This document shows positions 43,294 to 53,126 of a stretch of DNA of 64,000 nt, piece by piece. Both the position numbers and the translations under genes were made by a program. Source of the DNA: JACPFN01 sp964406135 (GTDB taxonomy: Bacteria > Babelota > Babeliae > Babelales > Chromulinivoraceae); NCBI GenBank assembly GCA_964406135.1, contig CAYOQO010000004.1, positions 1-64,000 of the forward strand, given 5' to 3'. The number at the start of each line of letters is the position of its first letter. Within the stretch, counting starts at the first letter, position 1. The notes beneath the pieces are model-generated. The model did no database searches, was not told where the DNA came from, and saw only the letters and a program-made list of their open reading frames with translations.

Positions 43294-44961
43294 TTAGTGA
43301 TTATCACTATTACTGTAATGACCACCGTTGCCATTACCGTTTCCATTAGCTGAAGGACTTGCACCTGCAGCACTACCAGTTTTCTTCAAGCTTTCAAAAA
43401 GCTCTTCATTGGTCTTATACTGTTTCATTTTATTGATAATAAACTCCATACCTTCAACCACGTTCATCGTTGAAAGCAATCGATGTAAGATCCATGCCTG
43501 ATTTAATTCATCTTCAGACATCAATAAATCATCGCGACGTGTGCTTGATGATAAAATATCAAATGCTGGGAATGTTCGTCGATTTGAAAGTTTTCGAGTT
43601 AGATGAAGTTCCATATTACCAGTACCTTTAAACTCTTCGTAAATAACTTCATCCATACGTGAACCAGTTTCAACCATTGCAGAAGCTATAATTGTAAGTG
43701 ATCCTGCTTCTTCAGTTTTTCTCGCTGCACCAAAAAATCTTTTTGGTCGTTGCAATGCATGCGCATCAATACCACCTGTCAAAACTTTTCCTGATGTTGG
43801 AGCTGTTGTGTTGTATGCACGAGCAAGACGCGTAATGGAATCAAGCAAGATGACAACATCTTTGCCATATTCGACCAAACGTTTCGCTTTTTCTAAAATA
43901 ATTTCTGCAACTTGCACGTGACGTTCTGCTGATTCATCAAATGTTGAACTTACAATCTCAACATTTGATCCTTTGATCGTACGCTTCATATCCGAAACCT
44001 CTTCAGGTCTTTCATCAATCAAAAGTACAATCATATGAACTTCTTTGTGATTTGCCAGAATACTTAATGCAATTTCTTTTAAAAGCATAGTTTTACCAAC
44101 TTTTGGAGGCGCAACAATTAAACCACGCTGCCCTTTCCCAATCGGAGTAAAAATATTCATAATTCGAGTTGCAATAAAATTTGGACTTGTTTCAAGATTA
44201 AATCGTTTGTCTGGATGCAAAGGAGTTAAACGATCAAAATTTAGACGAGATGTAATTTCATCAAGAGGACGACTGTTCACACGATCAATAGTTTGAAGTG
44301 CAAAATATTTTTCGCCTTCTTTTGGTTTTCTGATCGATCCGTAAATTGCATCACCAGTACGCAAACTGTATTTTCGAATAAATGATGGAGAAACATACAC
44401 ATCATCAGGACCTGAAATATAATCGTATTCTGCAAAACGTAAAAATCCAAAACCATCAGGAAGTTTTTCCAAAATTCCTTCAACAAAAATTTCAACTTCT
44501 GGCTTCTCTTGATACTCTAAAATCATTTTGATTAAAGCGTCGCGAGAAAGCAAACTTGATCCAATAATTCCTAAACGTTTTGCAACAAACATCAATTCAT
44601 TGGTTTGCATATCTGCAAGATCACCCTCAGTCATTAAACGACTATTTGGACGTTTCATGCTTGATGGTTGTTGATAGGTTCGTTGAGGTTTTATATCAGA
44701 TCCGCCAGAACGATGCTTGACGTCTCGCACTCCGTGATCTTTTGAAGATACTTGCTTTGGTGCAGAAACTGCATCTTTTGGCGTAGATATTTTTGAAGAA
44801 GCAGAAGAACTAACAGAATCTGAAGATTCAGATAATACTACAGAAGCAGTATCAGCTTTTTTTGTTTCAACACGAGTTGTTGATTGCTGCTTTTCCTCTG
44901 AAGTTTCTTGTGTTACTTCTTTTGCTGTAGGATCTTTAGGCTTTTGCAAGCGATTCTCCAT
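43294..44961 (-). CDS. rho: Transcription termination factor Rho
   Basis: A hexameric RNA-dependent ATPase that ends transcription. At 555 residues it is longer than E. coli Rho (419). Residues 1-110 form a low-complexity Ser/Lys/Thr-rich extension. The conserved part follows: the Rho-N helices (LADMQTNELMFVAKRLGI), the cold-shock-like RNA-binding domain (DGFGFLRF, VYVSPSFIRKY), Walker A APPKVGKTMLL, Walker B VVILLDSITRLARAYN and the Q-loop GGIDAHALQRPKRFFGAAR. The tail is rich in Asn and Gly (NGNGNGNGG). Such extensions occur in Rho of other phyla and may affect RNA binding or phase separation. Confidence 0.97.
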   Translation of the reverse strand: MENRLQKPKDPTAKEVTQETSEEKQQSTTRVETKKADTASVVLSESSDSVSSSASSKISTPKDAVSAPKQVSSKDHGVRDVKHRSGGSDIKPQRTYQQPSSMKRPNSRLMTEGDLADMQTNELMFVAKRLGIIGSSLLSRDALIKMILEYQEKPEVEIFVEGILEKLPDGFGFLRFAEYDYISGPDDVYVSPSFIRKYSLRTGDAIYGSIRKPKEGEKYFALQTIDRVNSRPLDEITSRLNFDRLTPLHPDKRFNLETSPNFIATRIMNIFTPIGKGQRGLIVAPPKVGKTMLLKEIALSILANHKEVHMIVLLIDERPEEVSDMKRTIKGSNVEIVSSTFDESAERHVQVAEIILEKAKRLVEYGKDVVILLDSITRLARAYNTTAPTSGKVLTGGIDAHALQRPKRFFGAARKTEEAGSLTIIASAMVETGSRMDEVIYEEFKGTGNMELHLTRKLSNRRTFPAFDILSSSTRRDDLLMSEDELNQAWILHRLLSTMNVVEGMEFIINKMKQYKTNEELFESLKKTGSAAGASPSANGNGNGNGGHYSNSDNH

Positions 44962-45035
44962 ATAAATTAAGAAACATAAATTTTGAATTTAAAAGAATTT
45001 AAATATTTTTAAATTTTCTATAGTCTGAAAAACTT

Positions 45036-45905
45036 TTATGCATTTTTTTTCGCAAAAAGCATCATAATTGGACTTGCGATATAAATTGATGAGAAAGTAC
45101 CAAACAAAATACCCAACAAAATAACAAGCGCAAAATCTTTAAGGCTATCGCCACCAAAAACAAATAATGACATAACCACAAGCGCTGTTGCAAAACTTGT
45201 CAAAATCGTGCGACGTAAACGTTCGTTAATGCTCAAATTCACAATGTCATACATTGATTGACCGTGCATTTTTTTCATGTTGTGACGAATACGAGAAAAC
45301 ACAATAATTGTGTCATTAATCGAATATCCAAGCACCGCCATGATTGCACCAATAAAATCAATTGAAATTTCTTTATCCATCAACACAAAACATGCAAGCA
45401 CGATAAGTGCATCATGCGCAAGCGCAATAACCGCACCAAGAGCAAATGCAAATTTAAAGCTGAATGAAAGATAAAGAACTAAAAGAAAGAGTGAAAGTAA
45501 AATAACTTTCAACCACTTTGACCACAAATTATCACTAATTGTACGGCTGATACTATTAATTTGTAAAACTTTGCCAGGATTTCCAACCGATGCTTCATTA
45601 ATTGCTACAACCAATTTTTTATCTAAATCACTGACTATGTCTGGAGTTTGCGGAACACGAACCATTAATTCCATTGCACCTACGACACTATGCACAGTAC
45701 CTTGCCATTGTTCATGTATCACTTTTCTGACTGCTTGGACGTCTACCGGTTGATCAAATCGAACTCGAACTTCTGTTCCGCCAACAAAATCAACACTGTA
45801 CCGAAAACCGCCCTTCATGACATAACCCACAACGCCTGCACCTATGATAACCATGGTAAACAAAACACTTGGTACGCCATATTTCAAAAAATTGTACTTG
45901 TACAT
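45036..45905 (-). CDS. secF: Protein translocase subunit SecF
   Basis: SecF, with SecD, uses the ion gradient to help proteins leave SecYEG. The 289 residues hold six membrane helices, the N-terminal motif YSVDFVGGTEVRVRF, the periplasmic domain (VRKVIHEQWQGTVHSVVGAM) and the conserved DFIGAIMAVLGYSINDTIIVFSRIR. secD is not next to it and must lie elsewhere. Given the many exported proteins, Sec capacity must matter to this cell. Whether the SecDF motor runs on Na+ or H+ here cannot be told. Confidence 0.94.
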   Translation of the reverse strand: MYKYNFLKYGVPSVLFTMVIIGAGVVGYVMKGGFRYSVDFVGGTEVRVRFDQPVDVQAVRKVIHEQWQGTVHSVVGAMELMVRVPQTPDIVSDLDKKLVVAINEASVGNPGKVLQINSISRTISDNLWSKWLKVILLSLFLLVLYLSFSFKFAFALGAVIALAHDALIVLACFVLMDKEISIDFIGAIMAVLGYSINDTIIVFSRIRHNMKKMHGQSMYDIVNLSINERLRRTILTSFATALVVMSLFVFGGDSLKDFALVILLGILFGTFSSIYIASPIMMLFAKKNA

Positions 45906-45991
45906 AACACACTCTCTTTAAACATTGTCAGACGAAAATGATTTTTTTTATAAATTGTTTTGCAGAATTTAAAATGACTGCTCAAAGTTGT

Positions 45992-46249
45992 TTACAACTC
46001 TGGCACAATCGAGACAAATTGTCTATTTTTAAAACCGCGATGAAATTTAACATATCCAGCAGTGAGCGCAAATAGCGTATCATCGCCACCTTTGCCAACT
46101 AATTTTCCTGGATGATATTTGGTACCACGTTGTCGAATGATAATTTCACCACCATTGACCACTTGACCTTCGTAAAGTTTGACTCCAAGTCGTTTACTTA
46201 TACTATCCCGGCCGTTCGACGTTGAACCGCCGGATTTACTGGTTGCCAT
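45992..46249 (-). CDS. rpmA: Ribosomal protein bL27
   Basis: An 85-residue large-subunit protein. The N-terminus reads MATSKSGGSTSNGRDSISKR, close to the usual GGSTRNGRDSxSKRLG; the rest (RQRGTKYHPGKLVGKGGDDTLFA) is standard. Its flexible start reaches toward the peptidyl-transferase centre, and no cleavable extension of the Firmicutes kind is present. bL21 (rplU), the usual neighbour, is absent from the window. Confidence 0.97.
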   Translation of the reverse strand: MATSKSGGSTSNGRDSISKRLGVKLYEGQVVNGGEIIIRQRGTKYHPGKLVGKGGDDTLFALTAGYVKFHRGFKNRQFVSIVPEL

Positions 46250-46390
46250 ACGAATTCCTTAGAATTTTGTGTATTTGAATAAAGATTTCACTTAAAACTA
46301 GATAAAGGCCGACTACTAACAGTTTTTTTATACTTTATTATTGTGCACCCTTTAACCTAAAATGTCAACACCTTATCCTTGGTTTTCTGC

Positions 46391-46906
46391 TCAAGCAGCC
46401 GCCTGATGCATCATTGTTTGATCATCTTGATTGCTCGATTTGCAGACTAAAAGCCCATTTTTATTAAGTGATATAGCAAAAGTGTTATTTTTTAAAAATT
46501 TAGATTTGTGCAACGATAATGCCATGCTGCCATCCTTTAACTTGCTCGTAACCAAAGGATGCCCTGCCCCTTTAGGAATTTGACGCACTCGCAAAAGCTC
46601 TAATGACAGCTCTAATTTATAAGTTTCATAGCCAAGATATTTTAAAGCCGGCTCATAATGAATCGTTATCAAATCTCCACGCAACACAATTGGCTCTTGG
46701 CGATAAAAACGACCAGACTGTATGTCTTTAACACCCCAACGAACAGCTAAATCATATTTTGAATTGTTAACAAACGTTTTTGCATGACCAATCAAATCTG
46801 ACGGCTCCACCTCAAATCGCCCAATCAAAGTTGCATCACTTTTTGATTGCATTAATCCAACTTGAGCAATAAATAATCCTAAAATTACATTTATTTTTAT
46901 GTTCAT
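46391..46906 (-). CDS. Exported protein of unknown function
   Basis: A 171-residue protein with a signal peptide (INVILGLFIAQVGLMQS). The mature part is strand-rich (TFVNNSKYDLAVRWGVKDI, GDLITIHYEPALKYLGYETY) with a possible jelly-roll look; the end is Gln/Met-rich. Not recognised. It lies directly downstream of the rpmA region on the same strand as polA. Confidence 0.6.
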   Translation of the reverse strand: MNIKINVILGLFIAQVGLMQSKSDATLIGRFEVEPSDLIGHAKTFVNNSKYDLAVRWGVKDIQSGRFYRQEPIVLRGDLITIHYEPALKYLGYETYKLELSLELLRVRQIPKGAGHPLVTSKLKDGSMALSLHKSKFLKNNTFAISLNKNGLLVCKSSNQDDQTMMHQAAA

Positions 46907-46935
46907 AACCTGGTTCCTTTTTTAATGAACACCAT

Positions 46936-49671
46936 TTACTTGCTTACACTTTTCCAATTTTTTCCAGATCGAATTGATACTTCCAATGGAATTTCCCACT
47001 CAACTGCTTGCACCAAACACTTTTTAAGCAGTTTTTCAGTTTTTTCAACCTGATCATCAGGACACGTTACCAAAAGTTCATCATGAATTTGAAGCAAAAT
47101 TTTTCCATCTAACTTTTGATCAGACAAAGCTTTATAAAAATTAATCATCCCGATTTTAGTTACTTCTGCAGCGGTTCCTTGTGCCGGAGTATTGATTGCC
47201 ATGCGCCGAGCCAACTCAAACAGATTTTTATTTTTTTCATAAATTCCTGGCAAATATCTTCGACGCCCATACAGTGTTTTGGTGTAACCAGTTTTTTTTA
47301 CAAACTCAACCACCTCGTTCATCCATGCCTGCACTCCAGGATATTGCGCAAAATAAAGTTCTATGTATTTTTTTGCATCAGCGTACGGCACCGCCATATC
47401 ACGCGCTAATCCATAGGCGGTCAAGCCATACAAAATACTAAAATTAATCCTTTTACCAACAGAGCGCTCTTGAGCCGAAACACTTGATTCTGCCTTATCA
47501 AACATACGCGCTGCAGTTTGAGCATGAATATCTTTACCCTGCAAAAAAGCATGCATTAAATTTTTATCTTTTGAGAGTTGCGCCAAAACTCGAAGCTCAA
47601 TTTGAGAATAATCAGCAGAAATAAAAGACCATCCTTTTTTTGCTTTAAAAGCTGATCGAACATCAACATCATATTCTTTACCATACTCAAGGCCATCCTT
47701 GGGAATATTTTGCATATTTGGATTTGAACTTGAAAGACGCCCTGTTGCAACCAATGTTTGATTCCAGGATGTATGAATTTTTTCAGTTTTTGGATTGATG
47801 TACGTTGGCAATGCATCAATGTAGGTACTTTTTAATTTGTACAGTTCTCGATAAGCCAAAAGCATCAAAGGAATTTCATGCTCTTTTGCCAAAATTGCTA
47901 ATACTTGTGCATCAGTTGAATAAACTTCACCAGTTCCACTTTTTTTCTGCGGCGTCAATTGTAAAGTTTCAAACAAAAGCTCTCGCACCTGCTTTGGCGA
48001 ATTTAAATTAATCTCTTTTCCCGCAGCTTTATGAATTTTATGTTCGATTTGCTCTAAATCATGATTCACTTGTTTGCTCAAATGGCTCAAAATTTCCGGA
48101 TCACAAACAATGCCTTCTTTTTGCATTGCAACCAAAACATCATTCACCGGAAGCTCTATTCCATAAAATAGCTCATCCATCTCTTGTTTTTTTAATTCTT
48201 GCACAAAAATAGAAACTAATTTTAAAGTTTGATGTGCATCAGCAGCAGCATATTTTATTGCAGCATCAGCAGGAATATGTGAAAAATCTTTTGCTTTATG
48301 CTCTTTGACCATGTCTTGATAGGTGATCATTGTTTCATCAAAAAATTGTTGCGACAATTCTTTAAGCCCATTTTTTTCCCATGATTTTGTAACCAGACTA
48401 GCAGCAATCATCGTATCAAATTCAATGCCTGCAATTTCAAATCCTGCTTGTTCAAGCACTAACTGATCAAATTTTGCATGATGCATATATTTTTTTATGG
48501 CAGCATTTTTTAAAATTGGACCAAAAATTGTTTCAAAAATTTTAAAATCAACTTGAGGCCCTGATTGATGAGCTAATGGGATATAAAATGCTTGACCAAC
48601 TTTGATGGCAACCGAAACTCCAACAAGCTTTGCCTGCATAGGATCTAGGCCATCAGTTTCTGTATCAATTGCAAAAAATCCTGCACGCTTCATTTCATTG
48701 CAAAGATTTTGTAATGATTGCTGATCATGTATTCCAACAAAATCATATTTTTTAGATAATTCATCTTCTGACTTTGGTGCAGCAAACATTGAAGTTTGAA
48801 TTGAAAATTTTTGTTCAATATCTTTCACTAAACTTTTAAATTCTAATTTTTGAAAAAAAGGCAACGCTTTTTGCCAGTTTTGCAAATTAAATTTTGTATC
48901 TTGAATACTTAAATCAATTGCATAATCATGTAACAAAAACAGTTTATAACTCAAATATGCTTCATTTTTTGAAGCTTTTAAAAGTTCTCGCGTTCGCTCT
49001 TTTTTAACTTTGTCCAAATTTTGATACAAATCATCCAAATCATGAAATTGTTTGACCAGCTCTGTTGCACCTTTATCGCCAATTCCTTTAACTCCAGGAA
49101 TATTGTCCGACGCGTCACCAACAATTGAAAAATAAAATGGAATTTTTGCTACTTCAAATTCATATCGTTTATAAGCATCTTGATCATCCATCACCACATT
49201 TTTGAATGGATCAAAAATTAAAATTTCTTTGGACAATGCCTGGCGCATGTCTTTGTCAGACGTTACAAAAATTGACTGATATCCAGATTTATTAAATTTT
49301 AAAGCTGCAGAATATAATAAATCATCTGCTTCTTTGCCAGTTTTGCTCAATTGGGCAATGCCAACCAAATCTGAAAATTGTTGAATTAAATCTTTTTGCT
49401 CAAAAATATCACTAGGCGCTTCTTGACGTGTTGCTTTGTACACAGAATAAATTTCATGACGATCAGTTTTGCCTTTGCTGTCCCACACAATCACCATGTG
49501 TTCAATATTAAAATCATCAATCAATTTTTTAATCATACGACAAAAACCATAGACCGCATGAATGGTCTGACCTTTGCTCGTGTGCAATGGACGAAGACCG
49601 TAGTATGCTCGATACAAAAATGATGAACCGTCAACAAGAAAAACTGATTTTTTTGAAATTCGATGTGTCAT
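46936..49671 (-). CDS. polA: DNA polymerase I
   Basis: A 911-residue repair and Okazaki-processing polymerase. The N-terminal 5'-3' exonuclease (residues about 1-300: FLVDGSSFLYRAYYGL, SDASDNIPGVKGIGDKGA) is followed by an intact 3'-5' proofreading domain (FFAIDTETDGLD, HHAKFDQLVLE, YAAADAHQT) and the family A polymerase (DYSQIELRVLAQ, RSVGKRINFSILYGLTAYGL, QIHDELLVTCP). Many small-genome bacteria lose the proofreading residues; here they are kept. The ATG at 49671 is the only good start. Confidence 0.97.
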   Translation of the reverse strand: MTHRISKKSVFLVDGSSFLYRAYYGLRPLHTSKGQTIHAVYGFCRMIKKLIDDFNIEHMVIVWDSKGKTDRHEIYSVYKATRQEAPSDIFEQKDLIQQFSDLVGIAQLSKTGKEADDLLYSAALKFNKSGYQSIFVTSDKDMRQALSKEILIFDPFKNVVMDDQDAYKRYEFEVAKIPFYFSIVGDASDNIPGVKGIGDKGATELVKQFHDLDDLYQNLDKVKKERTRELLKASKNEAYLSYKLFLLHDYAIDLSIQDTKFNLQNWQKALPFFQKLEFKSLVKDIEQKFSIQTSMFAAPKSEDELSKKYDFVGIHDQQSLQNLCNEMKRAGFFAIDTETDGLDPMQAKLVGVSVAIKVGQAFYIPLAHQSGPQVDFKIFETIFGPILKNAAIKKYMHHAKFDQLVLEQAGFEIAGIEFDTMIAASLVTKSWEKNGLKELSQQFFDETMITYQDMVKEHKAKDFSHIPADAAIKYAAADAHQTLKLVSIFVQELKKQEMDELFYGIELPVNDVLVAMQKEGIVCDPEILSHLSKQVNHDLEQIEHKIHKAAGKEINLNSPKQVRELLFETLQLTPQKKSGTGEVYSTDAQVLAILAKEHEIPLMLLAYRELYKLKSTYIDALPTYINPKTEKIHTSWNQTLVATGRLSSSNPNMQNIPKDGLEYGKEYDVDVRSAFKAKKGWSFISADYSQIELRVLAQLSKDKNLMHAFLQGKDIHAQTAARMFDKAESSVSAQERSVGKRINFSILYGLTAYGLARDMAVPYADAKKYIELYFAQYPGVQAWMNEVVEFVKKTGYTKTLYGRRRYLPGIYEKNKNLFELARRMAINTPAQGTAAEVTKIGMINFYKALSDQKLDGKILLQIHDELLVTCPDDQVEKTEKLLKKCLVQAVEWEIPLEVSIRSGKNWKSVSK

Positions 49672-49788
49672 GAATTATTCCTGATTTTATTGCCTGCAAA
49701 ACTAGCATAGTTTATCAAAATCTTTTGGCAAGCTTGCAAAACAGAAGTCATTTTTGCTATTTTGTAGTATTACAAAAGGGGGAATTGT

Positions 49789-50235
49789 ATGAAAAATATC
49801 AACCTTATTTTTTGTTTTTTGATCATGACCACCACGGCAAAATGCTCGATCACCAGAGAACGAAATTGGACCTGGAGCATTGTTTGCAATCCTGAAACAC
49901 TGACACTTCAAGTCCATGCCTCTGCAGTCCATACATCATTTGACATGCAAAAAGGAACTCTTTTTGATCACACCCATGATCATGGCAACCTGCTTATTCT
50001 TATTGTTTATGGCATTGCACAAAACATTCATGAACACAAAATTTCTCAAAAAAGAACGGCTTTTTTAATTCCAACGTCACAAGATCGTTATCATGCATTA
50101 GTTTACGATCCGACAACCCCCGACTCTATCAATTATTTTGACATTCAAGAATCAAACCAATATTTAAAATTTGACTCAGAAACTTTTCAAGAATTAAAAA
50201 AATTGACTCAAAGCCATAAAAACTTACAAAAATAA
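49789..50235 (+). CDS. Small exported protein
   Basis: A 148-residue protein with a short signal peptide (INLIFCFLIMTTTAKCS) and a GGGGG ribosome site 7 bases before the ATG. The mature part is strand-rich and His-rich near residues 60-66 (FDHTHDHG), which could bind metal. It overlaps the convergent mutY-like gene by 12 bases. Not recognised. Confidence 0.6.
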   Translation: MKNINLIFCFLIMTTTAKCSITRERNWTWSIVCNPETLTLQVHASAVHTSFDMQKGTLFDHTHDHGNLLILIVYGIAQNIHEHKISQKRTAFLIPTSQDRYHALVYDPTTPDSINYFDIQESNQYLKFDSETFQELKKLTQSHKNLQK

Positions 50236-51030
50236 TTGATTTTCATCTTTTTTAATCATTTTTTCATTCACAAGCTGTTCAGCAATTTTTGAAACATCAT
50301 GTTGATTGTTCGGAAACTCTTCTGCCACAAGTTCAAGGAGTTCATCGACTGAAACTGTTTGCAATTTTGCCAAAATCCGAATCACTGCACCACGAATTTG
50401 ACGTCGTGAACCAATAAATTTTGATTGTCGTGCATAATGTTTACTGTTTTTATTGTTTATCTTTAATTCTCTTTTTAAAAATACACCATAGTCCATCAAA
50501 GCATAGTACCATTCACGTGGATTTTTATAGTCAAGTGACTCTTGAATGAATAGCAAAAGTTGCTGATCTGAAATATTTTCTTGTCCTAAAAAAAATTCAT
50601 GTAAAAACACTGTTCGGATATTGGTTTCAATAAAAACAACGGGCAGATTAAATGCAAATGCACAAATTGACCCTGCAGTGTTTGGACCAATGCCCGGCAA
50701 CATTTGCAAAATTTTTAAATCTTTTGGCAACTGCCCTTCAAATTCATGCATAATTTTTTGCGCAGATGCATAAAGCGCCAACCCTCGACGATTGTATCCA
50801 AGTCCTTGCCAGGCTAACAAAATTTGATACTGACTTGCACTGGCTAATGCTTGAAAATCAGGAAATTTTTGTAGCCATGCTTCAAATTTTGGGAGTACAC
50901 GAGCTGTTTGTGTTTGCTGAAGCATCACTTCAGAAATAAAAACTTTGTACGGTGTAATATTTTCCCGCCATACAAAATTGCGTTTATTTTTGTGATAAAA
51001 ATTATAAATTTTTTGTTGAAATAATTTCAT
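50224..51030 (-). CDS. MutY-like adenine glycosylase without iron-sulfur cluster
   Basis: A helix-hairpin-helix glycosylase of the MutY/Nth group, probably removing adenine opposite 8-oxoguanine. SEVMLQQTQ at 33-41 carries the general-acid Glu34 typical of MutY, AWQGLGYNRRGLAL is conserved, and the hairpin is LPGIGPNTAG (111-120). Where the catalytic Asp is usual (VDGNV), it reads FIETNIR with Glu135. The four Cys of the [4Fe-4S] loop are missing, and the C-terminal 8-oxoG domain is replaced by a small winged-helix-like end. Such clusterless variants are known. It starts within the stop of the upstream exported-protein gene (ATGA). Confidence 0.85.
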   Translation of the reverse strand: MKLFQQKIYNFYHKNKRNFVWRENITPYKVFISEVMLQQTQTARVLPKFEAWLQKFPDFQALASASQYQILLAWQGLGYNRRGLALYASAQKIMHEFEGQLPKDLKILQMLPGIGPNTAGSICAFAFNLPVVFIETNIRTVFLHEFFLGQENISDQQLLLFIQESLDYKNPREWYYALMDYGVFLKRELKINNKNSKHYARQSKFIGSRRQIRGAVIRILAKLQTVSVDELLELVAEEFPNNQHDVSKIAEQLVNEKMIKKDENQLFL

Positions 51031-51659
51031 GAAAAATTTGCAACTGCGCTTGATTTTTTTAAAACCATTGAAAATATTTCATAATAGTGATCAGACTTAA
51101 TTATTGTTGCTAATGTTTTTCTTAACTCTGAAATTTCTATACAATTTCCAGAAAGTACTCGCAAAGTTGTTTGTACCTGATTAACTTCCGATGATTTTAT
51201 GCCATTTACTTTCATGAGATAATCATTTATCATTGGCTGCAAATCCTGCCAATCAGGTAAACAAATAACACTTACTTCTTGCGACATGTTTTGAATTTCA
51301 TTAACAATCTGAAATGTAGTTTTTTGTCCTCGCATACCAAAATTTAATGGGCGCGCTTGCTGCATCATCACAAGTGTCATAGTTAATTTATTAGCATCAA
51401 ATATTTTTCCTGCCAAAAATTGAATTTGTTCCCAAGAGTATTTATTTGGTTTCAAAATCAGGTTAAGCAAAGAACCATCTGGAGTTTGAAAATATGGCAA
51501 TTCTGGACAAGCTTCAAAATATGCATCATAAAAAAAGACATTTCTTGAATTTGTTGATTGAGTTTCAAAAGCATCTCCTATGGTCAAAAATCTTTGAGGC
51601 ATAGACGCAAACGTTTTTATAAAAAAAACAGTTAAAATTAAAAATATTATTTTTTTCAT
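51027..51659 (-). CDS. Exported protein of unknown function
   Basis: A 210-residue protein with a signal peptide (MKKIIFLILTVFFIKTFAS). Two Cys and helices around residues 70-120 and 160-200 are seen; a DWQDLQPMINDYLMKVNGI stretch looks structured. Its stop overlaps the start of the mutY-like gene, so both are translated together. Not recognised. Confidence 0.65.
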   Translation of the reverse strand: MKKIIFLILTVFFIKTFASMPQRFLTIGDAFETQSTNSRNVFFYDAYFEACPELPYFQTPDGSLLNLILKPNKYSWEQIQFLAGKIFDANKLTMTLVMMQQARPLNFGMRGQKTTFQIVNEIQNMSQEVSVICLPDWQDLQPMINDYLMKVNGIKSSEVNQVQTTLRVLSGNCIEISELRKTLATIIKSDHYYEIFSMVLKKSSAVANFS

Positions 51660-51683
51660 ACATGATCTTTTTATTAATTTTTT

Positions 51684-53126
51684 TTAAACATCTTCAATTA
51701 CAAACGGTCGAATAATTGAACGCTCTTTAAAAGGAAATGTTAAGCCACCAACTATCTGATATTCGTCACGACCTTTTCCCAAAATTGCCACAATGCTGCC
51801 AGGTTTGGTTAATTCATAACCGAGTTCAATTGCTTTAACACGATTCAATTCTTTGTAAAATTCAAATGAAACATCTTTTGAAAAACCAACTTCAACATCT
51901 TTTGCAATTTCAATTGGATTTTCATCCCGAGGATTATCTGATGTTAAAATGACAATATCACAATATTTTTGTGCAATAGCACCCATAATTGGACGTTTTT
52001 GCTTATCACGATTTCCAGCAGATCCAAAAACCACAATCAAATGTGAAGTCATTGATCGAAGCGTTGACAAAACAGCCTCAAATGAAGATGGATTATGAGC
52101 ATAATCAATAAAGCAACGTGCACCATTTTTTAAATGGTATTGTTCCATACGCCCCGGCACATAAGGCAAGTTTTTTAAACTCCATGTTGCATCATCCAAA
52201 TTAATGTTTAAAGCATGAAGCATGCCAAGAACCCCAAGCAAATTGTATACGTTAAACATACCAAGCAACGGTAAAAATATTTCATACAACTGTTCATTAA
52301 TTTTGACATGCACAAAATTACCATCAGCTTTTTGATGCACACAGCCATGAATCGTTGCAGATTTATCTTGCAGTGAAAATGATGAACAATCTGAAAATTC
52401 TTTGATCAGCCCTGCAACATTTGCATCATCAATATTAAAAAACATGTTTTTTGGATCTTTAATTTTTGGAATTAAAAGTTTTTTTGCTGCAAAATATTCT
52501 GACAAATCTTTATAAAACTCCAAATGTTCATGAGAAAAATTAGTAAAGACACCAGCCTCAAACTCAATTCCTTCAATTCGTTGCAAGGTTAATGCTTGAG
52601 CCGACACTTCCATAACCACATATTCAATACCACGACACACGCATTCATGCAAAAACATTTGAATTTGATCTGGCAAAGGAGTTGTTAAATTTACATTCAC
52701 CAAATCTGCACCAATTCTTTTTTCAACGGTGCTGATCAATGCAACTTTTTTACCCATAGAAAGCAACATGTGATATGCCATGTATGATGTTGAAGTTTTG
52801 CCTTTAGTGCCCGTAACTGCAACAATTTTTAATTTTTGTGCAGGATAATTTAAAGCTTGCGCTGATAATTCAGACAATGCTTTGCGACAATCATCAACAT
52901 ACACAAGCTCTGCATGATGATTTAAAATCATCAATTTAAGCTCTGGTGACACAACCGTGTCACCCTGCACAACTATTTTTTTGGCACCCTTTTGCAAAGC
53001 CAAAGGAACAAAATCTAATCCATTCAACTTAGTGCCCGAAATGGCTACAAAAGTTGTTCCCTGTCCCACAAAATCTGTATGAGCGGTTACTGGATAAATT
53101 GAAGCAAGATTAATTCCGTTATGCAT
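51684..53126 (-). CDS. murE: UDP-MurNAc-tripeptide synthetase (meso-DAP adding)
   Basis: The Mur ligase that adds the third residue to the peptidoglycan stem. The 480 residues show the P-loop GTKGKTSTS (about 106-114), the HEH-type VFTNFSHEHLEFYK, and DNPRDENP in the C-terminal domain. Asn-Pro-Arg in that DNPR motif selects meso-diaminopimelate rather than Lys. This indicates a Gram-negative-type wall. The ATG overlaps the end of the upstream symporter gene by 8 bases. Other mur genes are not in the window. Confidence 0.96.
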   Translation of the reverse strand: MHNGINLASIYPVTAHTDFVGQGTTFVAISGTKLNGLDFVPLALQKGAKKIVVQGDTVVSPELKLMILNHHAELVYVDDCRKALSELSAQALNYPAQKLKIVAVTGTKGKTSTSYMAYHMLLSMGKKVALISTVEKRIGADLVNVNLTTPLPDQIQMFLHECVCRGIEYVVMEVSAQALTLQRIEGIEFEAGVFTNFSHEHLEFYKDLSEYFAAKKLLIPKIKDPKNMFFNIDDANVAGLIKEFSDCSSFSLQDKSATIHGCVHQKADGNFVHVKINEQLYEIFLPLLGMFNVYNLLGVLGMLHALNINLDDATWSLKNLPYVPGRMEQYHLKNGARCFIDYAHNPSSFEAVLSTLRSMTSHLIVVFGSAGNRDKQKRPIMGAIAQKYCDIVILTSDNPRDENPIEIAKDVEVGFSKDVSFEFYKELNRVKAIELGYELTKPGSIVAILGKGRDEYQIVGGLTFPFKERSIIRPFVIEDV

